From assembly GCF_017305915.1 (NCBI RefSeq), contig NZ_JAFKJN010000005.1:124001-188000 (forward strand): a stretch of 64,000 bases of DNA, written 5' to 3'. The notes beneath the pieces were generated by a model. That model was not told where the DNA came from and did not search any database. It worked only from the letters and a program-made list of their open reading frames with translations. The number at the start of each line of letters is the position of its first letter. Position 1 is the stretch's first letter. This stretch comes from Reyranella sp. (lineage in GTDB: Bacteria; Pseudomonadota; Alphaproteobacteria; Reyranellales; Reyranellaceae). Of this stretch, positions 35,358-44,261 are shown one piece after another. Position numbers and translations under genes: made by a program.

Positions 35358-36644
35358 ATGCATCGTGAAATGCGGCTCGGCGTGTTCGTGCAGGCGCCCG
35401 GCCATCATGTCGGCGGCTGGCGCCATCCCGACGCCGTCACCACCGGCTGGCCCAATCTCGGGCTGATGCAGCACATCGCCGCGACCGCCGAGCGCGCGAA
35501 GTTCGACATGTTCTTCCTCGGCGACGGCTTCGCCACCGGCTACGGCGAGCATCCCTCGACCATCGGCAAGTTCGAGCCGTTGACCCTGCTCGCGGCGCTG
35601 GCGATGACGACCTCGAAGCTCGGCCTCGCCGCCACCGGCTCGACGACCTATGCCGAGCCCTATCACATGGCCCGCGCCTTCGCCTCGCTCGACCATATCT
35701 CGGGCGGCCGCGCCGCCTGGAACGTGGTGACCACGGCTTACGCCAAGTCGAGCGCGGTGTTCGGCCGCCAGCATCCGCCGCATGCCGAGCGCTACGCCAT
35801 GGCCGAGGAGTTCGTCGCGGCCTGCCGTCTGCTGTGGGACAGCTGGGACGACGACGCCTTCATCGGCGACAAGCAGGCCGGCCGGTTCGTGAAGCCGGGC
35901 AGCCTTCACATTCCGAACTTCAAAGGCAAGTACTTCGTCGTCGAAGGCGCGCTCAACGTGCCCCGCGCGCCGCAGGGTCATCCGGTGCTGATCCAGGCCG
36001 GCTCCTCGGGGCCGGGCCAGGCGCTGGCGGCACGCATCGCCGACGTGGTGTTCACCGCCCAGAACGACCTCGACGAGGCGCTCGCCTTCACCAAGGCGCT
36101 GAAGGCGCAGGTCGCGGGCTTCGGCCGCAAAGCGGACGAGGTGCTGGTGATGCCGGGCGTCATGCCGGTGGTTGGCCGCACCGAGACCGAAGCGCAGGCG
36201 ATCTTCGCCGAGCTCAACCGCAACATCGACACCGCGCAGGCCTTCACCGTGCTGTCGGAGCGCCTGGGCATGGACATGTCGTCCTATCCGATGGACGGCC
36301 CGGTGCCGACGCCGCCCGCGACCGAGCACCTCAAGAGCCGCGCGGCGCTCCTGATGGAGATGGCGCGGCGCGACAAGCTCACCTTGCGCGAGCTCTACTA
36401 CCGCGTCGCCGCGGCACGCGGCCATCTGCTGCTGGTAGGCACGCCGGTGCAGATCGCCGACGTGATCGAGCGCTGGTTCCGGGCCGGCGCGGCCGACGGC
36501 TTCAACGTCATGCCGCCCTTCTTCCCCGGCCAGTTCGATGCGTTCGCCGATCAGGTCGTGCCGATCCTCCAGGAGCGCGGCGTGTTTCGCGGCGACTACG
36601 CCGGCCAGACCTTGCGCGACCATCTGGGCCTCAAGCGCCGTTGA
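35358..36644 (+). CDS. LLM-class flavin-dependent monooxygenase (NtaA/SnaA/DszA type)
   Basis: Encodes 428 residues, the usual size. The TIM-barrel flavin enzyme motifs are FLGDGFATGYG, LGLAATGSTTYAEPYHMARAF, LDHISGGRAAWNVVTT and GHPVLIQAGSSGPGQALAAR. Members use FMNH2 from a separate reductase to oxidise nitrilotriacetate, sulfonates, dibenzothiophene sulfone and similar compounds. No reductase gene is adjacent. GGGAAGCG before ATG 35358 sets the start. It lies 65 bases before the branched-chain-type ABC operon, so the transporter may bring in its substrate (inference). Confidence 0.92.
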   Translation: MHREMRLGVFVQAPGHHVGGWRHPDAVTTGWPNLGLMQHIAATAERAKFDMFFLGDGFATGYGEHPSTIGKFEPLTLLAALAMTTSKLGLAATGSTTYAEPYHMARAFASLDHISGGRAAWNVVTTAYAKSSAVFGRQHPPHAERYAMAEEFVAACRLLWDSWDDDAFIGDKQAGRFVKPGSLHIPNFKGKYFVVEGALNVPRAPQGHPVLIQAGSSGPGQALAARIADVVFTAQNDLDEALAFTKALKAQVAGFGRKADEVLVMPGVMPVVGRTETEAQAIFAELNRNIDTAQAFTVLSERLGMDMSSYPMDGPVPTPPATEHLKSRAALLMEMARRDKLTLRELYYRVAAARGHLLLVGTPVQIADVIERWFRAGAADGFNVMPPFFPGQFDAFADQVVPILQERGVFRGDYAGQTLRDHLGLKRR

Positions 36645-36709
36645 CAGCGCCACGGCGGGCGGCACAATCGCGCCCACTGAATAAACGACCATTAACGAGA
36701 GGAAACACC

Positions 36710-37876
36710 ATGTCTTCCAGGCTGTTGGGACGCCGCACGCTGACTGTCGGGGCTGCTGCCGGGATGGCCTCCCTCGTGATGCCGGCCTTGGCTCAGGGCG
36801 AGCCGATCAAGGTCGGCGTGATCGTGCCGCTGTCGGGGCCGGCCGGCCCCAACGGCCAGGGCGTGTTCCATGCGGTGCAGGTCGCGGCCGAGATGGTCAA
36901 TGCCAAGGGCGGCGTGAACGGCCGCAAGATCGCAGTGATCTCCAAGGACGACGAGAGCACACCGGCGGTCGGCGTGACCCGCGCCAACGAGATGGTCGGC
37001 GAGAAGGTGGCGCTGGTGATCGAGGGCTGGAACAGCCCGGTGACGCTCGCCATGCAGCCGATCCTCGCCCGCGCCGACATCATGGACATCACCGCGGTGT
37101 CGAAGGCCGACCCGATCGTCGCCGGCACGGTCAATCCCTACGCCGTGCGCATCAACAGCTCGAACGGACAGGACGGCTCGGTGATCGCCGACATCCTGGC
37201 CAACCATCTCGGTGCCAAGCGCGTCGGCTTCCTCACCCAGAACGACGCCTACGGCAACGGAGCGCAGGCCGTCATCGAGGCCGAGTTGAAGAAGATCGGC
37301 AAGCCGTTCGAGGTCGTCGTCACCGAGAAGTTCCCGTTCAAGCAGACCGACTTCCGCGTCAGCCTCGCCAACGTCAAGCAGGCCAAGCCGGACGCCGTGG
37401 TCGCCATCAACGCCGCGGAATCCTCGGGCATGCCGGCGCTGATCCAGCAGTACCGCCAGGCCGGCATCGACGGCATCTTCGTCGGCGCGGTCGGCACCAT
37501 CCTGCCGACGGCGTTCAAGATCGCGGCCGAGGCGATGACCGGCGTGGTCTCGGCCGACGTCTATTTCCCCGACCTGCTGCCGTTCGACGGCATCAAGGAG
37601 AATCTCGACTTCGTCGCCGCCTTCAAGAAGGCCCATAACCAGGCGCCGGACAAAGGCGATGCGCTGGGCGCGCAGGCGCTGTTCGTCTGGGCGGCGGCGG
37701 CCAACGCCACCAAGAGTCTCGAACGCAAGACCGTCGCCGAGGCGCTCCGCGGCAAGACGATCAAGGGCACGATTTTCGGCGACATGAGCTTCGAAGCCAA
37801 CGGCCAGGCCAAGCACAAGCACACGCTGTTCAAGGTCACCGACGGCAAGACCTCGAAGCTCGAAGTCCTGAAGTAG
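36710..37876 (+). CDS. Branched-chain amino acid-type ABC substrate-binding protein (LivJ-like)
   Basis: Encodes 388 residues. An export signal (MSSRLLGRRTLTVGAAAG, ending ALAQGEP) precedes the type I periplasmic fold: IKVGVIVPLSGPAGPNGQG, AEMVNAKGGVNGRKIAVI, GFLTQNDAYGNG. In relatives the ligand can be an amino acid, amide, urea or aromatic acid. The ATG at 36710 follows GAGAGGAAACACC. It is first in a five-gene operon livJ-G-F-H-M-like. Confidence 0.94.
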   Translation: MSSRLLGRRTLTVGAAAGMASLVMPALAQGEPIKVGVIVPLSGPAGPNGQGVFHAVQVAAEMVNAKGGVNGRKIAVISKDDESTPAVGVTRANEMVGEKVALVIEGWNSPVTLAMQPILARADIMDITAVSKADPIVAGTVNPYAVRINSSNGQDGSVIADILANHLGAKRVGFLTQNDAYGNGAQAVIEAELKKIGKPFEVVVTEKFPFKQTDFRVSLANVKQAKPDAVVAINAAESSGMPALIQQYRQAGIDGIFVGAVGTILPTAFKIAAEAMTGVVSADVYFPDLLPFDGIKENLDFVAAFKKAHNQAPDKGDALGAQALFVWAAAANATKSLERKTVAEALRGKTIKGTIFGDMSFEANGQAKHKHTLFKVTDGKTSKLEVLK

Positions 37877-37877
37877 C

Positions 37878-38639
37878 TTGCCGCTCCTTCGCGTCGAAGG
37901 CCTGACCGTCCGCTACGGGGCGCTGACCGCGCTCAACGACATGTCGTGGCAGGTCGAGGCCGGCGAGATCCTGGGCATCATCGGCCCCAACGGGGCCGGC
38001 AAGAGCTCGTGCTTCGCCGCCGTCACGCATGCGGTGCGGCGGGCCGGCACGGTCTGGCTGGCCGACGAGGACGTGACCGGCCTGCCGACCTTCGAGCTGG
38101 CGCGGCGCGGCCTGCGCCGCACCTTCCAGCAGAACGCCTTCTTCGGCGAGCTGACGCTGCTCGAGAACGCAATGGCGGCGATGCTGCGCGAGCATTCGAC
38201 CTCCCTGCCCCGGTCGATCGCGCTGCCGTGGCGCGAGCGGACCACGCGACGGAACGCAGAGGCGGCCGCAGCCAAGCTGCTGACCTCGTTCGGCATCGAG
38301 CCGCAGGACCACGGCAAGCGGCCGGGCGATATCGCCTACGGCACGCAGCGTCTGCTGTCGGTGGTGCTGGCCTATGGCGCCGGTGCGCACGCCCTGCTGA
38401 TCGACGAGCCGGCGGCCGGCACCGGCGGCACCGACATGCGCCGCCTCGCCGACCTGCTGGTCGACCTGCGCCGCCGCGGCGTCGCCGTGGTGGTCATCGA
38501 GCATCACATGGACCTGATCATGGCGATCGCCGACCGCATCGTGGTGATCGACCAGGGCCGCAAGCTCGCCGAGGGCGCGCCGGCCGAGGTGCAGCGCAAT
38601 CCCGCCGTGCTCGAAGCCTATCTGGGACGCGCGGCATGA
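37878..38639 (+). CDS. livG: Branched-chain-type ABC ATPase LivG
   Basis: Encodes 253 residues from a TTG just after the binding-protein stop. Walker A GPNGAGKS (36-43) and Walker B LLIDEP (173-178) are intact, but the signature usually LSYGQQR reads IAYGTQR (152-158), and the sequence after Walker B (AAGTGGTDMRRLADLL) is LivG-like. The H-loop VIEHHMDLIM is present. It pairs with LivF on the membrane complex LivHM. The divergent signature may lower activity or just be a lineage feature. Confidence 0.9.
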   Translation: MPLLRVEGLTVRYGALTALNDMSWQVEAGEILGIIGPNGAGKSSCFAAVTHAVRRAGTVWLADEDVTGLPTFELARRGLRRTFQQNAFFGELTLLENAMAAMLREHSTSLPRSIALPWRERTTRRNAEAAAAKLLTSFGIEPQDHGKRPGDIAYGTQRLLSVVLAYGAGAHALLIDEPAAGTGGTDMRRLADLLVDLRRRGVAVVVIEHHMDLIMAIADRIVVIDQGRKLAEGAPAEVQRNPAVLEAYLGRAA

Positions 38640-39367
38640 CCAACGCGCTCGACGCCAGCGGCCTCTCGGTGCGCTACGGCGGCAACCTGGCCGTCGACGG
38701 CGTCGACGTCGCCGTGCCGACCGGCAAGATGATCGGCATGGTCGGCGCCAACGGCGCGGGCAAGAGCACGCTGATCAATGCGCTCGCCGGCTGGTCGCGC
38801 GGTGCCCCGCAGGTGCGCGGCACGGTGACGCTCGCCGGCCAGTCGATGGACGGGCTGCCGCCGCATCGCCGCGCCGCGCACGGGCTGGTGCTGGTGCCGG
38901 AGGGCAAGGGCATCTTCGCCGATCTCACCGTCACCGAGAACCTGGCGCTGGTGAAGCCGCCGACCGACACGACCGGCCGAAATCTGTTCTCGATGGAGGA
39001 GATCCACGATCTCTTCCCGCGGCTGGCTGAGCGCCGCAACCACAGAGGCGGCATGCTGTCGGGCGGCGAGCGGCAGATGGTGGCGGTGAGCCGCGCGCTG
39101 CGCGCCGCGCCCCGGGTGCTGCTGCTCGACGAGCCGTCGGCCGGTCTCGCGCCGCGGCTGGTCTACGAGCTGCTCGACACGATGCGCAAGCTGGTCGATC
39201 GCGGCCTGTCGCTGCTGCTGGTCGAGCAGAACGTGCGCGCGACGCTCGAGCTGGTGGACGAGCTCTACCTGCTGGAGCGCGGCAAGGTCGTCGCCAAGGG
39301 ACCCGCCGCGTCGATGAAGGACGATCCGCGCATCCTCGAGGCCTATCTCGGAAGCCTCACCGCATGA
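38636..39367 (+). CDS. livF: Branched-chain-type ABC ATPase LivF
   Basis: Encodes 243 residues. Walker A GANGAGKST, the LivF-typical RAAHGLVLVPEGKGIFADLTV, signature LSGGERQMVAVSRAL, Walker B VLLLDEPSAGLAP and LLVEQNV H-loop region are all canonical. ATG overlaps the livG stop (ATGA), and its stop overlaps livH the same way. It is the second ATPase of the importer. Confidence 0.94.
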   Translation: MTNALDASGLSVRYGGNLAVDGVDVAVPTGKMIGMVGANGAGKSTLINALAGWSRGAPQVRGTVTLAGQSMDGLPPHRRAAHGLVLVPEGKGIFADLTVTENLALVKPPTDTTGRNLFSMEEIHDLFPRLAERRNHRGGMLSGGERQMVAVSRALRAAPRVLLLDEPSAGLAPRLVYELLDTMRKLVDRGLSLLLVEQNVRATLELVDELYLLERGKVVAKGPAASMKDDPRILEAYLGSLTA

Positions 39368-40221
39368 ACCTCGTTCAGCAGCTCATCAACGGCCTGGTGC
39401 TGGGCTCGGGCTACGCGTTGATCGCGATCGGCTGGACGGTGCTGCTGGGCGCCGCGCGCCTGGTGAATTTCGCGCACGGCCAGCTCTACATGCTGGGCGC
39501 CTTCCTCGCCTGGGCGGCGATGAGCCAGCTCGGCGTCAACTACTTCGTCGCCGTGCCGATCGCCGTGCTGGTGCTGGGCCTGCTCGGCATCCTGCTGCAG
39601 GGCATGATGCTGCGGCTGGTGATGCAGCAGAACCTCACCAGCCTGATGATCGTCACCCTGGGCTTCGGTTACCTCTTCCAGGGCGGCGCGGCGCGCATCT
39701 TCGGCGGCAATCCCGAGCGCTTCATTAGCCCATTGCAGAGCGCCGAGATCCGCTTCGGCGATATCTGGTTCACTTGGCAGGACGTGCTGACCCTGCTCTG
39801 CACCCTGCTGCTGTTCGGCCTGCTATGGCTGGTGCTGAACCGCACCCGGCTCGGCGCCCTGGTGCGCTCGGTCGCCGAAGACCCGAAGCTGGCGCAGCTC
39901 TTCGGCATCAACGCCGCGCTGGTCTATGTCGGCGTCTTCGTCTTCGAATGCGCCGCGGTCGCGCTGGGCGCGGGCCTGGTGGCGCCGCGCAGCCCGATCC
40001 TGACCAGCATTGGCTTCGACGAGGTGATCCTGACTTTCGTCGTCGTGGTGCTGGGCGGCATCGGCTCGGTCGGCGGCAGCCTGCTGGCGGGTTTCGGCCT
40101 CGGCCTGTTCACCGCCCTGTTCGGCGCGCTGGTCTCGCCCGCCTACACCACCGCGGCGGCCTTCGCGCTGCTGCTGGGCGTGCTGGTGGCACGGCCGCAC
40201 GGGCTGGGAGCGCGGCGATGA
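39364..40221 (+). CDS. livH: Branched-chain-type ABC permease LivH
   Basis: Encodes 285 residues with about eight hydrophobic segments. The start NLVQQLINGLVLGSGYALIA and LVNFAHGQLYMLGAFLAW are hallmark LivH sequences, with the cytoplasmic coupling loop near VRSVAEDPKLAQLFGIN. It forms the channel with LivM. Start and stop both overlap neighbours as ATGA. Confidence 0.94.
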   Translation: MNLVQQLINGLVLGSGYALIAIGWTVLLGAARLVNFAHGQLYMLGAFLAWAAMSQLGVNYFVAVPIAVLVLGLLGILLQGMMLRLVMQQNLTSLMIVTLGFGYLFQGGAARIFGGNPERFISPLQSAEIRFGDIWFTWQDVLTLLCTLLLFGLLWLVLNRTRLGALVRSVAEDPKLAQLFGINAALVYVGVFVFECAAVALGAGLVAPRSPILTSIGFDEVILTFVVVVLGGIGSVGGSLLAGFGLGLFTALFGALVSPAYTTAAAFALLLGVLVARPHGLGARR

Positions 40222-41168
40222 AGAACGTGGCCACGCCCGCCGCGCTGATCCTGGCGGCCTTCGCCTACTTCGTGCCCTCGGTCGCGGGCGGCGCTCCGGT
40301 CATCTATGCCGCCTGCACCAGCATCGCCATCCTGGCGGTGATGGCCTACGGCGCCGACCTGATCCTGTCCTATCTGGGCGAGGTCAGCCTCGGCCACACC
40401 ATCTTCTGGGCGGCCGGCGGCTACGCGGCCTCGCTGCTGGCGGTGAATGCCGGCTGGAACGGCTGGCAGACCGCGGGCGCCGCGATCGTCGTCTCGCTCG
40501 TCCTCGCCGCCGCGCTCGGCCTGGCGACCCTGCGCACGCGCGAGTTCGTCTTCTCGCTGGTGACCTATGCCGCCGCCGTGGTCGCCATGGAGATCGCCTT
40601 CAACTGGCCGTTCCTCGGCGGCTCAGACGGCGTGGTCGGCGTGCCGCCGCTCGAGCTGACGATCTTCGGCAAGGGCATCACCGGTGCCGGCGATGCCGCG
40701 CTGTGGCCGGTCGCCTGGGCCTTGCTGATGCTGACCCTGCTGTTCATCCAGCGCTTCCGCCAGTCGCGGCTCGGCACCAGCGCGCTGATGGTGCAGATGA
40801 ATCCCGACCTCGCCCAGGCGCTGGGCGTCGACGCCCGCGCCGTGCGCTTCCTGGTGTTCGTCGCCTCGGCGCCGATCTCGGCGCTGGCCGGCTGGCTCTA
40901 CGCCTACCAGCGCGCCTATGTCGGGTCGGACATGTTCGAGAGCTACTTCCTGGTGCTGATGCTGACGGCGATCGTGATCGTCGGCCGCCGCCTGCTGCTC
41001 GGGCCGCTGATCGGCACCGCCCTGATCATCGTCCAGCAGACCTTCTTCTCGATCGGCGGCGACGGCGACAAGATCGTGCTGGGCACGGTGCTTGCCGCCA
41101 TCCTGCTGCTGTGGCCACGCGGGCTGGTCGGGATCTGGACCGTGATGGTGCGTCACCGGATGATTTGA
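40218..41168 (+). CDS. livM: Branched-chain-type ABC permease LivM
   Basis: Encodes 316 residues with about nine hydrophobic segments. LSYLGEVSLGHTIFWAAGGYAA and the coupling loop MNPDLAQALGVDARAVRFLVF identify LivM; GRRLLLGPLIGTALIIV closes the domain. It ends the operon; no strong terminator follows, only the GTGGGAA-rich stretch before the SRP RNA gene. Confidence 0.93.
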   Translation: MKNVATPAALILAAFAYFVPSVAGGAPVIYAACTSIAILAVMAYGADLILSYLGEVSLGHTIFWAAGGYAASLLAVNAGWNGWQTAGAAIVVSLVLAAALGLATLRTREFVFSLVTYAAAVVAMEIAFNWPFLGGSDGVVGVPPLELTIFGKGITGAGDAALWPVAWALLMLTLLFIQRFRQSRLGTSALMVQMNPDLAQALGVDARAVRFLVFVASAPISALAGWLYAYQRAYVGSDMFESYFLVLMLTAIVIVGRRLLLGPLIGTALIIVQQTFFSIGGDGDKIVLGTVLAAILLLWPRGLVGIWTVMVRHRMI

Positions 41169-41211
41169 CCTTCTCCGCGCAAAAAATTCTGAACGGACGC
41201 GCCGGAAGGGG

Positions 41212-41306
41212 GTGGGAAAGTGGGAAGAATCACCCAAAATCCTTGTGCCATCGGCATCGGAGGCTTCCCACGACCGTGGGAAACCGGTGGGAAGTGGGTG
41301 GGAAGG
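41212..41306. repeat. Cluster of GTGGGAA motifs with a TTCCCAC-GTGGGAA palindrome
   Basis: In 95 bases between livM and ffs, GTGGG(A)A occurs on the plus strand at 41212, 41220, 41276, 41287 and 41294, with TGGGAAGG at 41300, and once inverted at 41265 forming TTCCCAC-GACC-GTGGGAA. Some copies are 7-8 bases apart. The rest of 41169-41374 shows no gene. GTGGG arrays resemble MraZ-type boxes, but no mraZ is near; the array may be a regulator-binding site for ffs-dnaX or the terminator zone of liv. Confidence 0.55.
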
Positions 41307-41363
41307 TCGGCAAACCTGCGTAACCCCCAGCCCGCCCTTGCGCCGGCAGCCCCGACTCCTGAT

Positions 41364-41369
41364 ATAACC
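41364..41369 (+). promoter_or_regulatory. Candidate -10 box of ffs
   Basis: TATAAC lies 6 bases before the start of the SRP RNA stem. A possible -35, TTGCGC at 41338-41343, is 20 bases upstream, longer than ideal. Position relative to the RNA 5' end is the main support. Confidence 0.55.
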
Positions 41370-41374
41370 GCCTC

Positions 41375-41466
41375 GAGGGGCCGGTGTGGGCGGAGCAGTC
41401 GCCAACCCGGTCAGATCCGGAAGGAAGCAGCCGTAACGAATTCGCTTCGGGTCATGCCGGTCTCTC
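41375..41466 (+). ncRNA. ffs: Signal recognition particle RNA (4.5S-type small SRP RNA)
   Basis: The conserved domain IV core is unmistakable: GGTCAGATCCGGAAGGAAGC followed by AGCCGTAACGAATTCGCTTC, containing the GGAAGCAGCC asymmetric loop that binds Ffh and the opposite strand. The ends pair (GAGGGGCCGGT with GCCGGTCTCTC through G-U pairs), giving about 92 nt, the size of bacterial small SRP RNAs. With Ffh it targets membrane proteins to FtsY and the translocon. Location just before dnaX is the common alphaproteobacterial arrangement. Confidence 0.95.
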
Positions 41467-41569
41467 ACCCGTCGCCAGGCGCGCGCCGCCGCCTTGGGCG
41501 CGGTTGGCCCCGACGCGACGACCGCGGGGCCTGAGAGGGCCACGGCGCGTCTTCGGGTTCGAGGTTGCC

Positions 41570-43327
41570 ATGCCGGAAGCCAAGGAATCGCTTCCCTACC
41601 GGGTCCTCGCCCGTAAATACCGTCCCGTCGATTTCACCACCCTGGTCGGCCAGGAAGCCATGGTGCGCACCCTGCGCAACGCCATCGCGACCGGCCGCAT
41701 CGCCCACGCCTTCATGCTCACCGGCGTCCGCGGCGTCGGCAAGACGACGACCGCCCGCATCATCGCTAGAGCGCTCAACTGCATCGGCAAGGACGGCAAG
41801 GGCGGGCCGACCGTCGATCCTTGCGGCGTGTGCGCCCATTGCGTCGCCATCACCGAGGATCGCGACGTCGACGTGATCGAGATGGATGCGGCCTCGCGCA
41901 CCGGCGTGGCCGACGCGCGCGAGCTGATCGAGGGCGTGCGCTACCGCCCGGTGTCGGCGCGCTACAAGGTCTACATCATCGACGAAGTGCACATGCTGTC
42001 GACCGCGGCGTTCAATGCGCTGCTCAAGACCCTGGAAGAGCCGCCGCCGCACGTGAAGTTCGTCTTCGCCACCACCGAGATCCGCAAGGTGCCGGTGACG
42101 GTGCTGTCGCGCTGCCAGCGCTTCGACCTCAAGCGCGTGCCGCAGGAGGCGCTGGTCGACTGGTTCGGCAAGATCGCCGAGCGCGAGAAGGTCGAGATCT
42201 CGCCCGAGGCGCTGGCGCTGGTCGCCCGCGCCGCCGACGGCTCGGTGCGTGACGGCCTCTCGATGCTCGACCAGGCGATCGCCCACGGCGCGGGCGTGGT
42301 CGATGCCGCGCAGGTGCGCGACATGCTGGGCCTCGCCGACCGCAGCCGGGTGCTCGAGCTGTTCGAGAAGGCCATGCGCGGCGACGCGCCGGCGGTCGTC
42401 GGCCTGCTCGGCGAGATGCACGATGCCGGTGCCGATCCGGTGGTGATCCTGCAGGACCTGCTCGAAACAACCCATTGGGTGACCCGGCTCAAGGTCACGC
42501 CCGAGGCCGGCGCCACCTCCGCCGACAGCGAGCGCACGCAGGGCCTCGCCATGGCGCAGAAGCTGTCGATGGCGGCTCTGACCCGCGCCTGGGCGCTCTT
42601 GATGAAGGGCCTCGACGAGACGCTGCGCGCGCCCTCGCCGGCGCGTGCGGCTGAAATGGCGCTCATCCGGCTGTGCTATGCCGCCGACCTGCCCTCGCCT
42701 TCGGATGCGCTGAAGCAGCTCCAGAGTGGCGGCAGCGCGCCGGCCGCAGGCGGTGCACCGGCCCCGCGCGGCGGCGGAGGGGGCGGTGGTGCGGCCGCGC
42801 GGCTCGCCACATCGCAGCCGGCGAGCGCGATCGCTCCGCAGCCAGCCCCGGCCGCCGCGGACTTGCCGAATCCGCGGACCTTCACCGAGGTCGTGGCGCT
42901 GTTCGAGAGCAAGCGCGAGGCGCGGCTGGTCAACGCCCTGATGCATCACGTCCACGAGGTGCGCTGCGAGCCGGGCGTCATCGAGTTCCGGCCCGAGAAG
43001 ATCGCGCCGGCCGACCTCGCGTCGCGGCTGAGCGACCTCCTGGGCAAATGGACGGGCAAGCGCTGGCTCGCCTCAGTGTCCAATGCCGAGGGCAAGCCGA
43101 CCCTGGCGCAGCAGAAGGCCGCCAAGGCCGACGACCTGCGCGCCAACGCCGAGGCCAACCCGCTGGTGCAGGCCATATTGAAGACATTCCCCGGTGCCAA
43201 GCTGGAGGCCGTGCGGCGCAAGGGCGAGGACGCCTCGCTGCTGGCCGGCCTGCAGGGCGCCCTCGATGAGGAGCCGTTGGGCGAGGAGTATCCTGCCGAC
43301 GACGACATCCCGGAGAGCGAGTACTGA
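41570..43327 (+). CDS. dnaX: DNA polymerase III subunit gamma/tau
   Basis: Encodes 585 residues. AAA+ clamp-loader motifs: YRVLARKYRPVDFTTLVGQE, Walker A TGVRGVGKTT, the zinc module (C-G-V-C-A-H-C region, with an upstream Cys), Walker B VYIIDEVHMLS, sensor VFATTEIRKVPVTVLSRCQRF and SRC arginine finger. After residue 370 a Gly/Ala/Pro-rich linker (PRGGGGGGGAAA) leads to a C-terminal domain for DnaE/DnaB contacts. The ATG at 41570 is preceded by GAGG; the open frame extends left through ffs but is not coding there. I see no A-rich frameshift signal for a separate gamma form. Its stop overlaps ebfC (TGATG). Confidence 0.96.
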   Translation: MPEAKESLPYRVLARKYRPVDFTTLVGQEAMVRTLRNAIATGRIAHAFMLTGVRGVGKTTTARIIARALNCIGKDGKGGPTVDPCGVCAHCVAITEDRDVDVIEMDAASRTGVADARELIEGVRYRPVSARYKVYIIDEVHMLSTAAFNALLKTLEEPPPHVKFVFATTEIRKVPVTVLSRCQRFDLKRVPQEALVDWFGKIAEREKVEISPEALALVARAADGSVRDGLSMLDQAIAHGAGVVDAAQVRDMLGLADRSRVLELFEKAMRGDAPAVVGLLGEMHDAGADPVVILQDLLETTHWVTRLKVTPEAGATSADSERTQGLAMAQKLSMAALTRAWALLMKGLDETLRAPSPARAAEMALIRLCYAADLPSPSDALKQLQSGGSAPAAGGAPAPRGGGGGGGAAARLATSQPASAIAPQPAPAAADLPNPRTFTEVVALFESKREARLVNALMHHVHEVRCEPGVIEFRPEKIAPADLASRLSDLLGKWTGKRWLASVSNAEGKPTLAQQKAAKADDLRANAEANPLVQAILKTFPGAKLEAVRRKGEDASLLAGLQGALDEEPLGEEYPADDDIPESEY

Positions 43328-43656
43328 TGTTCGACAAACTCAAGGACCTCGGCGGCCTGATGGCACAGGCCCAGCAGATGCAGCAGAAGATGAAGGAGCT
43401 GCAGGAGCAGCTCGAGCGCCAGGAGATCGTCGGCAGCTCGGGCGCCGGCATGGTCACGGTGACCGTCAACGGCAAGGGCGAGACCCGCAAGGTCGACATC
43501 GACGCCTCGCTGTTCAAGCCGGACGACAAGGGCGTGGTCGAGGACCTGATCGTCGCCGCCGCCAACGACGCCCGCGCCAAGGTCGAGGCCGTGGTGCAGG
43601 AGCAGATGAAGCAGATCACCGGCGGCCTGCCGCTGCCGCCGGGCTTCAAGCTCTAG
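43327..43656 (+). CDS. ebfC: YbaB/EbfC-family nucleoid-associated protein
   Basis: Encodes 109 residues. The N-terminal helix [20 protein letters not shown] and the strands [15 protein letters not shown] followed by the C-terminal helix match YbaB dimers, which bind DNA with tweezer-like ends. It starts on the last base of the dnaX stop and is followed after 4 bases by recR, the standard dnaX-ebfC-recR order. Confidence 0.95.
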   Translation: MFDKLKDLGGLMAQAQQMQQKMKELQEQLERQEIVGSSGAGMVTVTVNGKGETRKVDIDASLFKPDDKGVVEDLIVAAANDARAKVEAVVQEQMKQITGGLPLPPGFKL

Positions 43657-43660
43657 AACA

Positions 43661-44254
43661 ATGAACGGACCCGAGATCGAGCGGCTGATCCAGTTGCTGG
43701 GCCGGCTGCCGGGGCTCGGCCCCCGCTCCGCCCGCCGCGTCGCGCTGCATCTGCTGAAGAAGCGCGAGGTGCTGATGCAGCCGCTCAGCGCCGCGCTGTC
43801 CGACGCCGCGCGCGCCATCCGGCCGTGCACCTCATGCGGCAACCTCGACACGGTCGATCCCTGCTCGATCTGCGCCGACCCGCGGCGCGATGCCGGCCTG
43901 ATCTGCGTCGTCGAGGATGTCGGCGACCTGTGGGCGATGGAACGGGCCAAGATCTTCAGCGGCCGCTATCACGTGCTGGGCGGCACGCTGTCGGCGCTCG
44001 ACGGCATCGGTCCGGACGAGCTCAACATCGCGGGCCTCCTGCGGCGGGTGAACGAAGGCGGCATCCGCGAGGTGATCGTCGCCACCAACGCCACCGTCGA
44101 TGGCCAGACCACCGCGCACTATCTCGCCGAGCGGCTCGGCGACAGCGGTGTGCCGCTGACCCGGCTGGCGCACGGCGTGCCGGTCGGCGGCGAGCTCGAC
44201 TGGCTCGACGACGGCACGCTCGCCACCGCGCTCAAGGCGCGGCGCGCCCTCTGA
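43661..44254 (+). CDS. recR: Recombination mediator RecR
   Basis: Encodes 197 residues. Domains in order: helix-hairpin-helix ([20 protein letters not shown], 11-31), zinc finger C56-C59-C68-C71 ([16 protein letters not shown]), and a Toprim domain ([17 protein letters not shown] onward). RecR with RecF and RecO loads RecA onto SSB-coated gaps; recO is also in this window. It closes the dnaX operon. Confidence 0.97.
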   Translation: MNGPEIERLIQLLGRLPGLGPRSARRVALHLLKKREVLMQPLSAALSDAARAIRPCTSCGNLDTVDPCSICADPRRDAGLICVVEDVGDLWAMERAKIFSGRYHVLGGTLSALDGIGPDELNIAGLLRRVNEGGIREVIVATNATVDGQTTAHYLAERLGDSGVPLTRLAHGVPVGGELDWLDDGTLATALKARRAL

Positions 44255-44261
44255 TGCAAAA

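Noticed and set aside
41384..41569. dnaX N-terminal extension through the SRP RNA
   Set aside because: The frame is open by chance across the ffs gene; the DnaX family start MPEAKESLPYRVLARKYRP is at 41570.
42700..42830. Programmed frameshift in dnaX for a short gamma product
   Set aside because: The linker has G- and C-rich runs but no A AAA AAG-type slippery site or following stop with a clear stem; not supportable.
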